NCBI GenBank assembly: GCA_917880885.1
Contig: OU862920.1
Coordinates: forward strand, 4,650,001-4,714,000
Direction of reading: 5' to 3'
From: Limnephilus marmoratus
Taxonomy: Eukaryota > Arthropoda > Insecta > Trichoptera > Limnephilidae
DNA length: 64,000 nt
The notes under the pieces are model-generated. The model ran no database searches. It had not been told where the DNA came from and worked only from the letters and a program-made list of their open reading frames with translations. This document shows, in pieces, positions 30,871 to 40,273 of the stretch. The translations under genes were made by a program, and so were the position numbers. Each line of letters begins with the position of its first letter. Positions within the stretch are counted from its first letter, which is position 1.

Positions 30871-31348
30871 TTTTTTTTTTTTACATTAGCTCCACACCGG
30901 AGGCCCTGAGGAAAATAATTTCCCTCAGGGCCTATGTCATCTTAGGGGATGCTGTGTGGAGGGTTTTTGTAAGGAAAGGGAGGAGAGAAAGTTTTGGGGA
31001 GGAAGTAGGTATAAGGGGTGGGTAGGAATCTGGAGCTTAGAGTATCCAGGAGTGACGGACATATGAATCCATCCCTTCAACTGAGGTGCAAGGCGATGGG
31101 TTGAGAGACACTGGGGGGAGGGTAAAAGATCTCCCTCAATCAGTCTCTCTCGATCCTGCCCTGGATAAACCTCACCTCATGAACCCGGGCATCCCTGCTA
31201 AGTCCCAAACGCAGCGAACCACTTGGGGTGACCTATGGCAGAGGTGTTGGTTATCCAATAAAGGTTCCCGGGGCGGCTGTACCCATTTCCGCCTCCCAAA
31301 TTTAAATGTCCATCTAAAAAAAGAGTTCTGAACTCCGTCTCCCAAATT
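30871..31348 (-). mobile_element. SL1 retroelement nested in CS MITE, longest copy
   Basis: The T run and TTAGCTCCACACCGGAGGCC are followed by AAAATAATTTCCCTCAGGGC, the purine tract and a block with GTCCAGGAGTGACGGACATA-like sequence. Then come TGAGGTGCAAGGCGATGGGT, CATGAACCCGGGCATCCC, GGTTATCCAATAAAGGTTCC and TTTCCGCCTCCCAAATT. At about 478 bp it keeps the middle segment that shorter copies lack. Confidence 0.85.
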
Positions 31349-31374
31349 GGAAAAATTGAAACCAGATGAAAAGG

Positions 31375-31420
31375 AAATGACGCATTACAGCACCTGCGAA
31401 GGTGCTGTAATGCGTCATTT
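31375..31420. repeat. Perfect hairpin inside CS MITE
   Basis: AAATGACGCATTACAGCACC, a 6-base loop TGCGAA, then GGTGCTGTAATGCGTCATTT. A 20-bp perfect stem formed by inverted duplication of an internal CS segment. Other CS copies have only one arm. Confidence 0.9.
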
Positions 31421-31605
31421 CATCAAACTCCTATCAAGGCTCCTATTGGTTGAGACATAAAACGGAAATGATGCTAAGTCTGCGATCATTGGCTGCTTTG
31501 ATTAAAACCTATTCATTTCAAAGCTCCTTGGTTCTAGGTTTGGTTGAGATTGTTTTGGTAAAGTTTCGCTTCTACCGCATGTTAACTGCACTCGAATTTG
31601 TTTTA

Positions 31606-32009
31606 AGATTTATTTATTTATTTGAGACAAACAGGACATTTATAGAGCGTGCTCGAAGGTAATACAAAATATATTATCTTTCAAATATAAATGTCCCCGC
31701 TTCTGCAGCAGTTGCGAATCTTTGAGTAGGAAATGATACCTCCTTCCTCTCAAACTGCACAAGGATCCCTTCTTCATACGTTGTTCCTCTTTTTGGTCTG
31801 AAAGATCTGCATTAAATTGTTATAAATAACGAAGGATTTATACTTATGAGAATTATAAAAGACCGACTAATGTAAGTATTTATTAATTTGCTTGCTTGTT
31901 CTCGCGGCTCAGCGCGTTGTGCGGACGCCATGAGGACTGTACCAATCATTATAAATTATATATAATTTAAATAAATTATAAAAGACTTCGTTTAAAGCGC
32001 GTCCACGAA
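31606..32009. other. No feature recognised
   Basis: Nothing firm; the start of the PUR repeat may extend slightly left of 32010. Confidence 0.4.
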
Positions 32010-32241
32010 GGTTTCTAAATATACCGGTGAGCTCTGGCGTTATGAAATTTGTACTAAAATAATTCCATAAGCAGCGCGCGAGTTGTTTGAAAAATGTGTA
32101 AGTATATTTCATATAATTTAGCGTCAGGGAGAGAAGGAGGAGGCGAATTCGGGAGGGGGGAGAACGCGGCAGGTGTAGGGGAACAGGACGAATGGGAAAG
32201 GACACGCAGGGAGAAACAATTTCTTTATCTAAGGCATTGCA

Positions 32242-32722
32242 ACACATTTTTTTTACATTTACTCCACACAGGAGGCCCTGAGGAAAATAATTTCCCTCAG
32301 GGTCTATGTCATCTGAGATGTGCAGGGTCTTTTTGAGGAGAGGAAGGAATGAAGAGACCCATGTTGTAGGAAGGAGGAAACACAGAGGCCGGCAAATCAT
32401 TCCACAGCCGAGCTGTTGAACACAAGAACGAGTCGAAGAAATGACCCGTTCTCATGTGACAAATGTTGGGCACGCGTTTGTTTCCCGACTATGCACCGGT
32501 GCCGAAGGGATCAATGATGCTAATTCCTCGGAGCATCTTCCATTGTAATACCGGTAGAACAAAGATAGCATTTCCACCCGACGCCTGTGCTCTAAAGATT
32601 GAAATCCGTCTGTTAAGATGGGAGAATCTATCAAACGGACCGCCATTTCTGCACAGAAACGAGGGTGTTTTTCAGGTATTTTGGAGCTCCAGACCAGAGG
32701 TGCTGCCAAATGTGCCAAGGTG
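32242..32722 (-). mobile_element. 5'-truncated LINE with SL1-type 3' end
   Basis: Read on the minus strand, the coding remnant (32722-32346) passes straight into the SL1 3' end: CTCAAAAAGACCCTGCACAT, GACCCTGAGGGAAATTATTT, CCTCAGGGCCTCCTGTGTGG, then an A tail at 32241-32248. This copy links the non-autonomous SL1 family to a LINE. 5' truncation and the A tail are typical of target-primed reverse transcription. Confidence 0.75.
32346..32722 (-). pseudogene. LINE ORF2 C-terminus, frameshifted
   Basis: One frame (32718-32452) reads GFQSLEHRRRVEMLSLFYRY, YNGRCSEELASLIPSAP. A second frame continues CHMRTGHFFDSFLCSTARLW, NDLPASVFPPSYNMGLF. SLEHRR..LSLFYRYxxGRCSxEL and RLWNxLPxSVFP are hallmarks of the C-terminal end of a common insect LINE group. 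The frameshift and the lack of any RT domain make it inactive. Confidence 0.85.
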
Positions 32723-32760
32723 GTGGCTGGCTGTCGGGAACTCGCTAGTAAATAAAAAAA

Positions 32761-33462
32761 AAGTTAAAATAAAAATTAACATCCTCTTGCGACGTTAAGT
32801 TTAGAACATGTCACATTATTGTTCATTTTTGAACTCCGTAATATTAAACATAATATTGAGAATTTCAACAACAAATGTCACACAAACTCTTTCATGAACC
32901 GCTTGATGTACACAAAGTTGAAAACCTTATTATTATTTCACATAAAAAAGTTCTACAGCAGATAACACGAAAATAAAAACAAGTCGCTTGAAATTCCGTT
33001 CCTTTTGAATAATGTGTGCGGTGCCATTTCGCGTGCTATCTTTCTTAGTGAGAACGCACGCGACCGAGATCCGCGTGAATTCGGCAAACCTCCGTCGGAC
33101 TATTACTTTCGGTCTGGATGCCGCGGCTGCCGGCGGCGCGGCCCCCCGAACAATGCAATAGTGGAGAAAATCAATACAACGTAACCTTGTGGAAGTGTTC
33201 GGGCACGGACGGCGAACGCCAGACGCTAGCATATCGTCTTCCGCGAAACAACTAGGTTATACAAATTTCAACAATATTAAACCCAAAATATTTCCGCTTC
33301 ACAATAAAATCCAAATAACTTAAATATTTCTGAACGTATCCGAAAACTATAAAATGTTTTTGAAAGGTGATAAAACACGCTTTCAAATTTTATTAATCGA
33401 AATAAACATATATTTTTTTAAAATATAAAAATTATGCACGCAAACATAAATAAGTTTTAAAA
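32761..33462. other. No confirmed gene; CpG-rich patch 33040-33240
   Basis: At 33040-33240 there is a cluster of CG dinucleotides and GC-rich runs (GCCGCGGCTGCCGGCGGCGC), unusual in this AT-rich window. A minus-strand frame (33232-32933) covers it. It could be a promoter or first exon, but no splice site pair or domain supports that. Confidence 0.35.
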
Positions 33463-33645
33463 TTGCTTTTTGAAATAAAATTTCTTTAGGCAAGCTTGAC
33501 TTGGGGAGTAAGCTGGTGAATGCACGACGAGAGCGTTATGCAAAGTGTGATCGGGCGAGGCGAACGGAAGTTGAGAGGCAGATATAAGTTAGTGAAGTTT
33601 TACTTCAGTTGTGTGGTCTAAACCGCACTCGTTTTTTTCCTAACT
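33463..33645 (+). mobile_element. CS-related MITE, type 4
   Basis: TTGAAATAAAATTTCTTTAG, GCTTGACTTGGGGAGTAAGC, TGGTGAATGCACGACGAGAG, AGATATAAGTTAGTGAAG, TTTTACTTCAGTTGTGTGGT, ACCGCACTCG and a T run. It ends like CS elements but has its own interior. A second copy (43622-45085) is heavily interrupted. Confidence 0.7.
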
Positions 33646-33829
33646 AAAATTACAATCACATACAAATTTTATTAGACAAATTTATTATAATAATTACACA
33701 CATTATTTTAATGTATTATATAATGTAGGCGTGCATTATTATAATGTATGTAATTACTTTCACCTAACCTTTTTGTCATTACATGTGAAAATAATTAATA
33801 AAAAATGTGCAAAGTTTCACAATTTTATT

Positions 33830-33985
33830 TCAGATTTTTTGGTTTCATAAAGGTGTACATTTTACTTCTTTTGCTTCTTTTGTGTTTTAATATTTGAATA
33901 TAAAGCGTGGTCTTTTCTCTTTCTAACCCCGTTTATATCGTATTTCTCACTATGATAGTAAGGGAGATACGATGATTTCTATGGG
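33830..33985 (+). repeat. Family J repeat, copy 2
   Basis: TTTTGGTTTCATAAAGGTGT, TTGAATATAAAGCGTGG and CTCACTATGATAGTAAGGGA match 19550-19690. Confidence 0.6.
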
Positions 33986-34339
33986 ATCTATACGAGTTGT
34001 TCCGAAAACTGTTGGATGTTTCTTAGAATTTGAACAATGCACCAAATAACATGCAAGTTCTGTGAAAGTTTAATTCAAGTTCTGTTATTATTTAATCACT
34101 GGCAGGTTGTTTAGACAAACGTATTTACTCTTGATATGGATTTTGAGTTTGTTATTGAGGCCAAGAGAAGGTCAACTCCAATTTTGCACAATATTGAGAT
34201 AATATAGAGTTTTTTCAGTTTTGATATTGTTCACTTTTATAATGGGAAGGGATCTTAGTGATTAACTTTGTTTATTTTATGAATACCCTTAGAATAGAAC
34301 CTTCTTTCAGAATTTTGTATATATTTAGTTTATGTATTT
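33986..34339. other. No feature recognised
   Basis: AT-rich; nothing identified. Confidence 0.4.
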
Positions 34340-34600
34340 TTTTGAGTGAAACCGCCGCGCTGTTGTGATTTGAAACTCGATGAAGCGGAAAATAGCGACA
34401 CTAAAAAAAGGCAAAAACATACTCTATAGGCTTTAGCCTGCGAGAGAATAAGATAGTATAATCGGTCTCCTCTTTGTGCGGTGTTTCGGAGACTATCGGT
34501 TTTCTCTTTGTGCGGTGCTTCATAACCTCTCCACTTTTGTCTACTTTAGTTTTCTGAAGGTTTCACTTCTACCGCGTGTTAATTGCACACTCTGTTTTTT
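34340..34600 (+). mobile_element. CS MITE, type 2, with duplicated interior
   Basis: TTGAGTGAAACCGCCGCGCT, GTTGTGATTTGAAACTCGAT, GCGACACTAAAAAAAGGC, TTTAGCCTGCGAGAGAATAA. GGTCTCCTCTTTGTGCGGTG is then repeated as TTTTCTCTTTGTGCGGTGCT. The right end is TTTCACTTCTACCGCGTGTT, AATTGCACACTC. Confidence 0.8.
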
Positions 34601-34847
34601 TATTTATGATTGATCCAAGAAGGTTTTGTAAAAGCAGTGAAGTTATCAACGATTTTCCCTTGTAGAGATGAGGGTTCTTGATTTTTCGATTAAAATTTTA
34701 TAATAATGTATTTGAATGTCCTATTTTGACCAGACCACTTTGCATTTTGTCTGTCTGTAAATATGTTCCGTGTCCAGTCAATCCAGTCAAAATGATAGCC
34801 ATTTTTGATAGTACCTTCTAATTCCGATGTACTAGTTTTAGTTAGTT

Positions 34848-35063
34848 TTTGAAGTGAAAACTTCTTTAGCACCGTTGTGGTTTAAAACTCGATGAAACGA
34901 AAAAGCGACGCTAAAAAGATACAATCACATACATCTATAGGTTTTAGCCTGCGAGAGAATGAGATGTAATAATCGGTCTTTTCTTTGTGCGGTGCTTTGT
35001 AGCCTCCCCACTCTTATCTACTTTGGTTTTCTGAACCGCGTGTGAACTGCACACATTTTTTTT
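34848..35063 (+). mobile_element. CS MITE, type 2
   Basis: TTTTTGAAGTGAAAACTTCT, TTAGCACCGTTGTGGTTTAA, AACTCGATGAAACG, TTTAGCCTGCGAGAGAATG, TTCTTTGTGCGGTGCTTTG, then CCGCGTGTGAACTGCACACA and a T run. The TTTCACTTCTA block before the right end is deleted. Confidence 0.75.
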
Positions 35064-35653
35064 ACAGCGGATAGAATTGTCATTAATTATTGGCTAGGAA
35101 ATAAAACACAATGTTCATCTATTTTAGTTTGTACCCAGATCGAACATGTCAATAGAAAGCTTAATTATATGTTTACATGATGTTGCCATTTAATTGTAAG
35201 GATTTTTTACATAAACTGCAGTCACCTGTTCAGCGCCCCCATTCCCCTCTTTCCCCTAAAACCTTTCCACACACAGTACTTCCACAACTAGGGGGGCAAT
35301 TCTGTTCGCTTACTGTGGTTAGTGGAACCATTTACTTATTCATCATTTGATGTTCGACTTTGCAAATTATATTATTTTCAAGTTAACATCCCAACGGATT
35401 TCACATACCCAACACTTTCAAATAAATCGACTGAAATAATACCATGTATTATAGTTTATCTCGATTATTTACAGCCGAAGGTTTGCGATGCAACACAGCT
35501 GTTACACTTATAACCTACGCTCGCTGGTTGTAAAATTTAATATTGATCAAATAATTGTTTTAGAATTACGTCGAGATTACTGCAATATGTTGGAAAATAT
35601 ACAGAAATTGATAATTTCGAGACAAATCTTTCAAATGCATCGAACTTGTATTT
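35064..35653. other. No gene recognised
   Basis: Frames at 35322-35513 and 35488-35709 show no domain; the second runs into the hAT element. Confidence 0.4.
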
Positions 35654-35981
35654 GTAGCAGACAGGGCTGGGCAGTATTTGAAATACTTGTAATTGAAATA
35701 CGTATTTGAAATACAAATACGTATTTTGTATTTGTATTTCAATTACTTCCTAAAAATGTATTTTGTAATTGGTATTTCAATTACATGCTGTTGAGGTATT
35801 TTGTAATTTGTATTTCAAATACTTATGGCTTCAAAATACATTTTCAAATACATTTAGCGATCTTCATAACGATCATGAAAAATAAACACACATAGATAAT
35901 ACATAGACTATAAACGCTAGAATCCTGTATTATTGTCCTTTGCTATTGCACTCTTACTAATGATTATTTGTAGGTCTCTTA

Positions 35982-36144
35982 GGGGGCATACATTAATTAC
36001 GTGAGCTCAAAAAAAGGGGGAGGGTCCAGCAAAATCTTACGTTACTTGAAAAGAATAAACGATGTGGCCCAAATTTATCTCACCAAGGGGCGGGGGGAGT
36101 CTAGTTTGGAAGAAAAACTGCTCACGTAATTAATATATGCCCCC
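35982..36144. mobile_element. 163-bp MITE with TTA duplication
   Basis: The ends GGGGGCATACATTAATTACG, TGAGC and GCTCACGTAATTAATATATG, CCCCC are inverted with one mismatch. TTA lies on each side (35979-35981 and 36145-36147). It is inserted inside the hAT element and has no coding capacity. Confidence 0.85.
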
Positions 36145-36719
36145 TTATGATTGCTTTATAATGTACTGTACATTTTTTTTACGTCAAGCTAGTTATTATT
36201 ATTGTCCTGTGCTATAATAGCAGTGTTATTGTACATTTTGTATCATATTATATTATACTTTTCATTGCTTTGTATTGTACATTTTTTATCGTAGTATTAG
36301 ATCAAGAACTATAGGAATAATTTCACTGATTACTAGATTATTTTAAAGTTAATTACTGTAGAGAAGAGCAGAGAAGTGAAATAACACAAAATTGCGCTAT
36401 ACAAATGTCATCCATTTATAAATAAAAATGAATCCTTGTTTTCCTTAGAATGACTTTACTACAGAATGACTTTACCTATTGCATTCTTTTTTTTTTAATT
36501 TTCTAATTCTTTATAAAAGGCTCTTACGGAAAGAAAAATTAAGAAAATAACGCAGAAAATTGGATAATTTCAGAAAACTTTACGACTATTTTAACTTCGC
36601 ACGTCTGACAGTTTGCGCATTTGATGAAATTGAATTTAGTAGGCAGCTGTTTTTTTTTTGTAACAAAATAATTGCCTATGGATTTTTTAAATCATAGATA
36701 TTTTAAATAGGTACCTATG
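36145..36719. other. Interior of hAT element, unassigned
   Basis: AT-rich, with no transposase motif found in any frame. Confidence 0.5.
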
Positions 36720-37050
36720 GTAGGTATCAGATTTGATTGATTGTTCTTATAATATAGAAAAATGAATATTTGTAATATGTGAAAAATGAAAATTTGAATA
36801 AAAAAATGTAATAACTGGCACGCGAGTGGTTTGAAAACTGAATGTGCTGGGACTAAATATATGGAACGCGGGAGAGGGTTGGCGCGATGGGGGGAGCGGG
36901 AGAGGGGAGAGGGTAGGCAGGGAAGGTGGAAGGGGAATGCAAGGGGGGAAAGGAATGCGTTAGGGTAACGGGGACGCACGGGAAAGGACATGCAGAGAGA
37001 AACAATTTATTTCTTTGAATATGGCATTGCAACGCATGCAGGGAACTAGC
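36720..37050 (-). mobile_element. PUR repeat nested in hAT element
   Basis: GATTGTTCTTATAATATAGA, TGGCACGCGAGTGGTTTGAA, the purine-rich tract, ACGGGAAAGGACATGCAGAG, AGAAACAATTTATTTC and GCAACGCATGCAGGGAACTA, GCTTG match the PUR copy at 54.6 kb. Confidence 0.75.
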
Positions 37051-37601
37051 TTGTCTTATAATAATAATTATTATTATAATCTAACACCTAAGTCCCATAC
37101 CACAAAACTTTACAAGTGGAGCGGAGACGAGATGTGTCTCCTGAGCAATATGATTAGTCAATTTTAGCACGTCTCTGTTTCACTCTGCTCAGCTTTGCTT
37201 CTATGGAAACGCACCCTTAGATATGGGCACTTACGACAATTTATTGCAATCAAAGGTTCTACCAAAACCAAATGTATTTTGTATTTTGTAATTTGTATTT
37301 TGTATTTGAAATTAAAAAATGGTTAAAATACTGTATTTTGTATTTTGTATTTCAAATACACGACCTGAAAGTATTTTGTATTTCGTATTTTAAATTCGTA
37401 TTTTACATGCGAAAAAGTATTTTGTAATTTGTATTTCAATTACAGCAAAGCATGTATTTTGCCCAGCCCTGGTAGCAGATATATAGTCTAATAACTAATT
37501 TCATGATAACAATATGCATAATATTAAATGAATCATATTTTATATTCCAAGTATAAAGGTAAAATTTTAACAAAGAACTGAATAAATATGATTTTAGATT
37601 T

Positions 37602-38280
37602 TTATGGCCAAAAGTGTTATTGTGATTGTTTTTGGGGTATTATATCTTGTTGCTCTACCTTCTTTAGCCAACATTTCTGACAGCGTTAGTGTCCATCATC
37701 AGAGAAGATTTGTAACCGATTGTTTTTTTTTTCATTTACTTACTAGATTCTTATATTTCTTGAAGAGATGAATCATTATAATTTACTGAATTTAAAGTTA
37801 ATATTCTTTATAAATAGAACGGCGTTATTTGCGCCTTGCAATTTTTACCTCATGTGGGTATTTAAAAATGTTACCTGGCTATTATAGACTTAAAGGCCTC
37901 GCGTTTCATCGGTAGGGAAAAATTGTTATCTAAAAACACTACTAAAATTGCATGGTAAAGTGTGTATGTTATGTAATGAGATGTGATACCATGTCGCCAG
38001 CCTCTAAGAGCTGGTATTACAGTATAATTAAAAATGGTTTTCTGTGTTTAGTTTTGGTGTAGCCCGGTTACTATTGAGCTTTGCCCCATTGTGCCGTTTT
38101 TATTAATATTAATTCATGGGATTTTGTGAATTACAATTGCTTCCTGAATTAGGCGTGGTCTATGGGTTTTGGGTCTTCCCAGCAACTGATCCAAAGTAAT
38201 GGCCGGTTTTAGCTAAAGAAGGAGGTATCGCAACGTGGCGTAATATCCCAAAAATAAATCGTGATAAATAACCATCTATA
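37602..38280 (-). mobile_element. Penelope-like element remnant with inverted arms
   Basis: The left arm (37602-37700) has TTATGGCCAAAAGTGTTATT, TTTTGGGGTATTATATCTTG and TTTAGCCAACATTTCTGACA, then TCCATCATCAGAG. The right arm (38205-38275) has the complement: TTTAGCTAAAGAAGGAGGTA, TCGCAACGTGGCGTAATATC, CC. Between them lies a C-terminal Penelope-type coding remnant. The same arm sequence makes the palindrome at 13.5 kb and the fragment at 42.2 kb. Confidence 0.75.
38048..38205 (-). pseudogene. Penelope-like ORF, C-terminal fragment
   Basis: Minus-strand translation gives ITLDQLLGRPKTHRPRLIQE, AIVIHKIP, a stop, then INKNGTMGQSSIVTGLHQN. R.I.EAI.IHK.P..IN...G...S..W-type sequence is the usual end of Penelope-like proteins after the GIY-YIG domain. 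It has an in-frame stop and nothing of the RT. Confidence 0.6.
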
Positions 38281-38382
38281 AATCTTTTTTACTAACAAAA
38301 TAAAATTTTATTATCAGATTTTGGGGACATTTATTATGAAATACCCCTTCCAAAGTAAAGACAGGTTTAAAATTATGTCAAG

Positions 38383-38465
38383 GTTTCGATTTCGGCCGAA
38401 ATTACAACGAAATTCGGTTTCGATTTTAGTTTCAGCTGAAAATCTAGTTTAGGTCGGTCACTATA
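38383..38465 (+). repeat. TTCGG-family fragment
   Basis: AAGGTTTCGATTTCGGCCGA, ATTCGGTTTCGATTTTAG, CTAGTTTAGGTCGGTCACTA: the end of the repeat seen at 5.15 and 14.1 kb. Confidence 0.5.
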
Positions 38466-38503
38466 AATAAATAGTACGCAAAGGCGAATCTGGTTCTATA
38501 CAG

Positions 38504-39168
38504 ATATCGTCACCTTAATTGGACAAGGTTCTAACTGACATATTTTAAAAGCTAAACTATTTCTTTTGCTCATTTCTATAATCAAAACAATTTTCAAAGC
38601 CATCTGTATTGAATTTCCGTATATAAGTATGATGAAGTACTAACGTCAAGTTCTTAAAGCTTTAATTTATTTTACAAGGTTCTAACATTACTTTAAACCT
38701 TTCGCAATTTTTTTGTATCTGACAGTAAGTTGATCGTTTTTACGAAGCGCAGTTGGTCACTTTAGTCGAATAGGGTTCTAACTTCGCTTTACGATGTTCA
38801 AAGTTGGCAAAGACTATTTCTCATTATCTATTTACCGATTTTTGATTTTGAGGTTCATCTGTAAAGCATTTTAATTTAACATATTTTGAAGAAAATATGT
38901 AACTAGATTTTCTCGGGAAATGTAGTTAGAACCTTAAGCAATATTTCATATGGTTCTATCTGCATGTTTTTTTAATATTGGTAAGAATACGTCCGATTTA
39001 AGTATTGTCTTTTAAAATATGTTAAACTAAAATACTTCACACAAGATTCAACCTCAAAATCAAAATTCAGAAATAGATAATCTGAAACAGATTTGCCAAC
39101 TTTGACACCTCACATCTCAGAATAAGGTTAAGTTCAGTTAGAACCCCGTCCAACCAAAGCGACGATAT
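38504..39168. mobile_element. 665-bp foldback with repeated TTCTAAC motif
   Basis: The ends ATATCGTCACCTTAATTGGA, CAAGGTTCTAACTGA and CAGTTAGAACCCCGTCCAAC, CAAAGCGACGATAT are inverted. Inner arms continue for more than 100 bp (GTTCAAAGTTGGCAAAGACT, TTTTGATTTTGAGGTTCATC against TCAACCTCAAAATCAAAATT, TTGCCAACTTTGACACCTC). GGTTCTAAC or its complement occurs about six times. No coding sequence. Confidence 0.75.
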
Positions 39169-39341
39169 ATGTGTGGTTAGATATACTTAACTATAAAGTA
39201 TCTGGTTAACTGTAAAGCGCCTTAAAGTAACACCTCTGATATACAGAGCAAACAGGTTTCGCAACATATTCTTTTTTTGTCTCAATACGGGAAATAATTC
39301 AAATATTATTAATTAACGTACAATATACGCTTTGTTTAAAT

Positions 39342-39672
39342 TTTTGAAGTGATACTTCTATAGCACGGCTGTGAATTGGATTAACGCGATGACGCATCAA
39401 CTGCGCTCATTGGCCGCTTTGATTACGACCGCACTTTTTAAGCTCCTATTGGTTGAGATATGAAACGGAAATTACGCTTGGTCTGCGCTCATTGGTCGCT
39501 TTTATTATGACCGCACTTTTTAAGTATTGTTTGAGATTGTTTTGGTAAGGTTTGAGCAGGGCTATGAGCGCAGTTCATGCGTCGTAGGTGCAGTAATCGA
39601 AATTTCCATTATTATTTCCATTTCATCCGAAATCCAAATCACAGCGGGGCTGTATAAGTTTTACTTCAAAAA
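39342..39672. mobile_element. Two CS type 1 halves joined tail to tail
   Basis: Both ends are the same CS end: TTTTTGAAGTGATACTTCTA on the left, and, read inverted, TTTTTGAAGTAAAACTTATA on the right, each followed by a (G)GCTGTGAATTGGAT-like sequence. The usual ACGCGGTAGAAG end is absent. The inside carries CCTATTGGTTGAGATATGAA, and GCGCTCATTGG(C/T)CGCTTT twice. Confidence 0.7.
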
Positions 39673-39977
39673 GATAAATAATTTGTTTCGAAATCTCTTT
39701 ATTTCTTTCCTTACAAATGTTTTTCCACGTAACATTCTTTTTTTTTCAAACGAACAATGAAACTTTTTTAACCAACAAAATTACCTTCAAACTTAGTAAT
39801 TTTTCCTTAAGTTAGTTATTTCCACTTTACCACCTTTCGTAAAAAGTGGGTTAAACTTGGGGTATTTATTACATTTAGGAATATGATTATCCCAATATCT
39901 AAAGGAAAGGAACGCTTTTGGAATCATGTATAGGTACAGCAATCAGTCAACAGTCTTTAGTATTAAATGAGCGTTAC
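39673..39977 (-). other. Presumed intron 3' of the putative exon
   Basis: On the minus strand this follows the donor at 39977/39976. It is AT-rich without recognised repeats. No downstream exon was recognised, so the intron may extend beyond the window. Confidence 0.35.
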
Positions 39978-40273
39978 CTTTTGAGCGTGGTGTGCTTGGT
40001 GCCATTGGTGAGCAACTTCAGCTTGGGCTTCTCCAGGCCCGTGGGCGTGACGGAGGAGCCAGTGACGTCACTGCCGGCGAAAGAGCTCACGCTGCTCTCC
40101 TTGGAGATGATGGAGCTCTTGATGGGCGCGGGGGGCGGCCGGCCTCCCACCACCCCTCCCCCCGTCGCTACCACCCCCTCGCCCAGCTCCAACTGCAGCC
40201 GCCCCTTCTCGGAGGGAACTACCTTCTCCTCAACCGGCAACATGTAAGATAGCATTTCGCTTGCAAACTTCAC
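39978..40273 (-). CDS. Putative first coding exon of an unidentified host gene
   Basis: From ATG at 40273 the frame reads MKFASEMLSYMLPVEEKV, PSEKGRLQLELGEGVV, a Gly/Pro-rich stretch (GGRPPPAPIK), a Ser-rich stretch (SSIISKESSVSSFAGSDV) and GLEKPKLKLLTNGTKHT. It ends CTCAAAAG before GTAACG, a good splice donor at 39977/39976. The GC-rich codon use contrasts with all flanking DNA. It looks like a low-complexity N-terminal region of a cytoplasmic or nuclear protein. No signal peptide or domain was recognised. The start could also be the ATG at 40255 or lie in an upstream exon. Confidence 0.6.

Larger units (their letters stand above)
30832..31605 (+). mobile_element. CS MITE, type 1, split by SL1
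   Basis: The left end AACTGAAACTTCTATAGCCC, CGTTGTGATTTGGAATTAGG stops at 30870. After the SL1 insertion it resumes as CCAGATGAAAAGGAAATGAC and runs through TCCTATTGGTTGAGACATAA, TTGAGATTGTTTTGGTAAAG, TTTCGCTTCTACCGCATGTT and AACTGCACTCG. It contains a perfect 20-bp hairpin at 31375-31420. Confidence 0.8.
32010..32760 (-). mobile_element. PUR repeat interrupted by a LINE
   Basis: GGTGAGCTCTGGCGTTATGA, GCGCGAGTTGTTTGAAAAAT, the purine-rich block, AATGGGAAAGGACACGCAGG and GAGAAACAATTT stop near GCATTGCAACAC (32241). The element resumes at about 32729 with GTCGGGAACTCGCTAGT, the expected outer end of PUR. The split dates the LINE as younger. Confidence 0.75.
35662..37471. mobile_element. hAT-type element, 1.8 kb, perfect 8-bp duplication
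   Basis: The termini CAGGGCTGGGCA and TGCCCAGCCCTG are flanked on both sides by GTAGCAGA (35654-35661 and 37472-37479). Both subterminal regions (about 200 bp each) are built from variants of TATTTTGTATTTCAATTAC and TTGTAATTTGTATTTC, in inverted orientation to each other. No transposase is readable inside. A TTA-flanked MITE and a PUR copy are nested within it. Confidence 0.9.
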
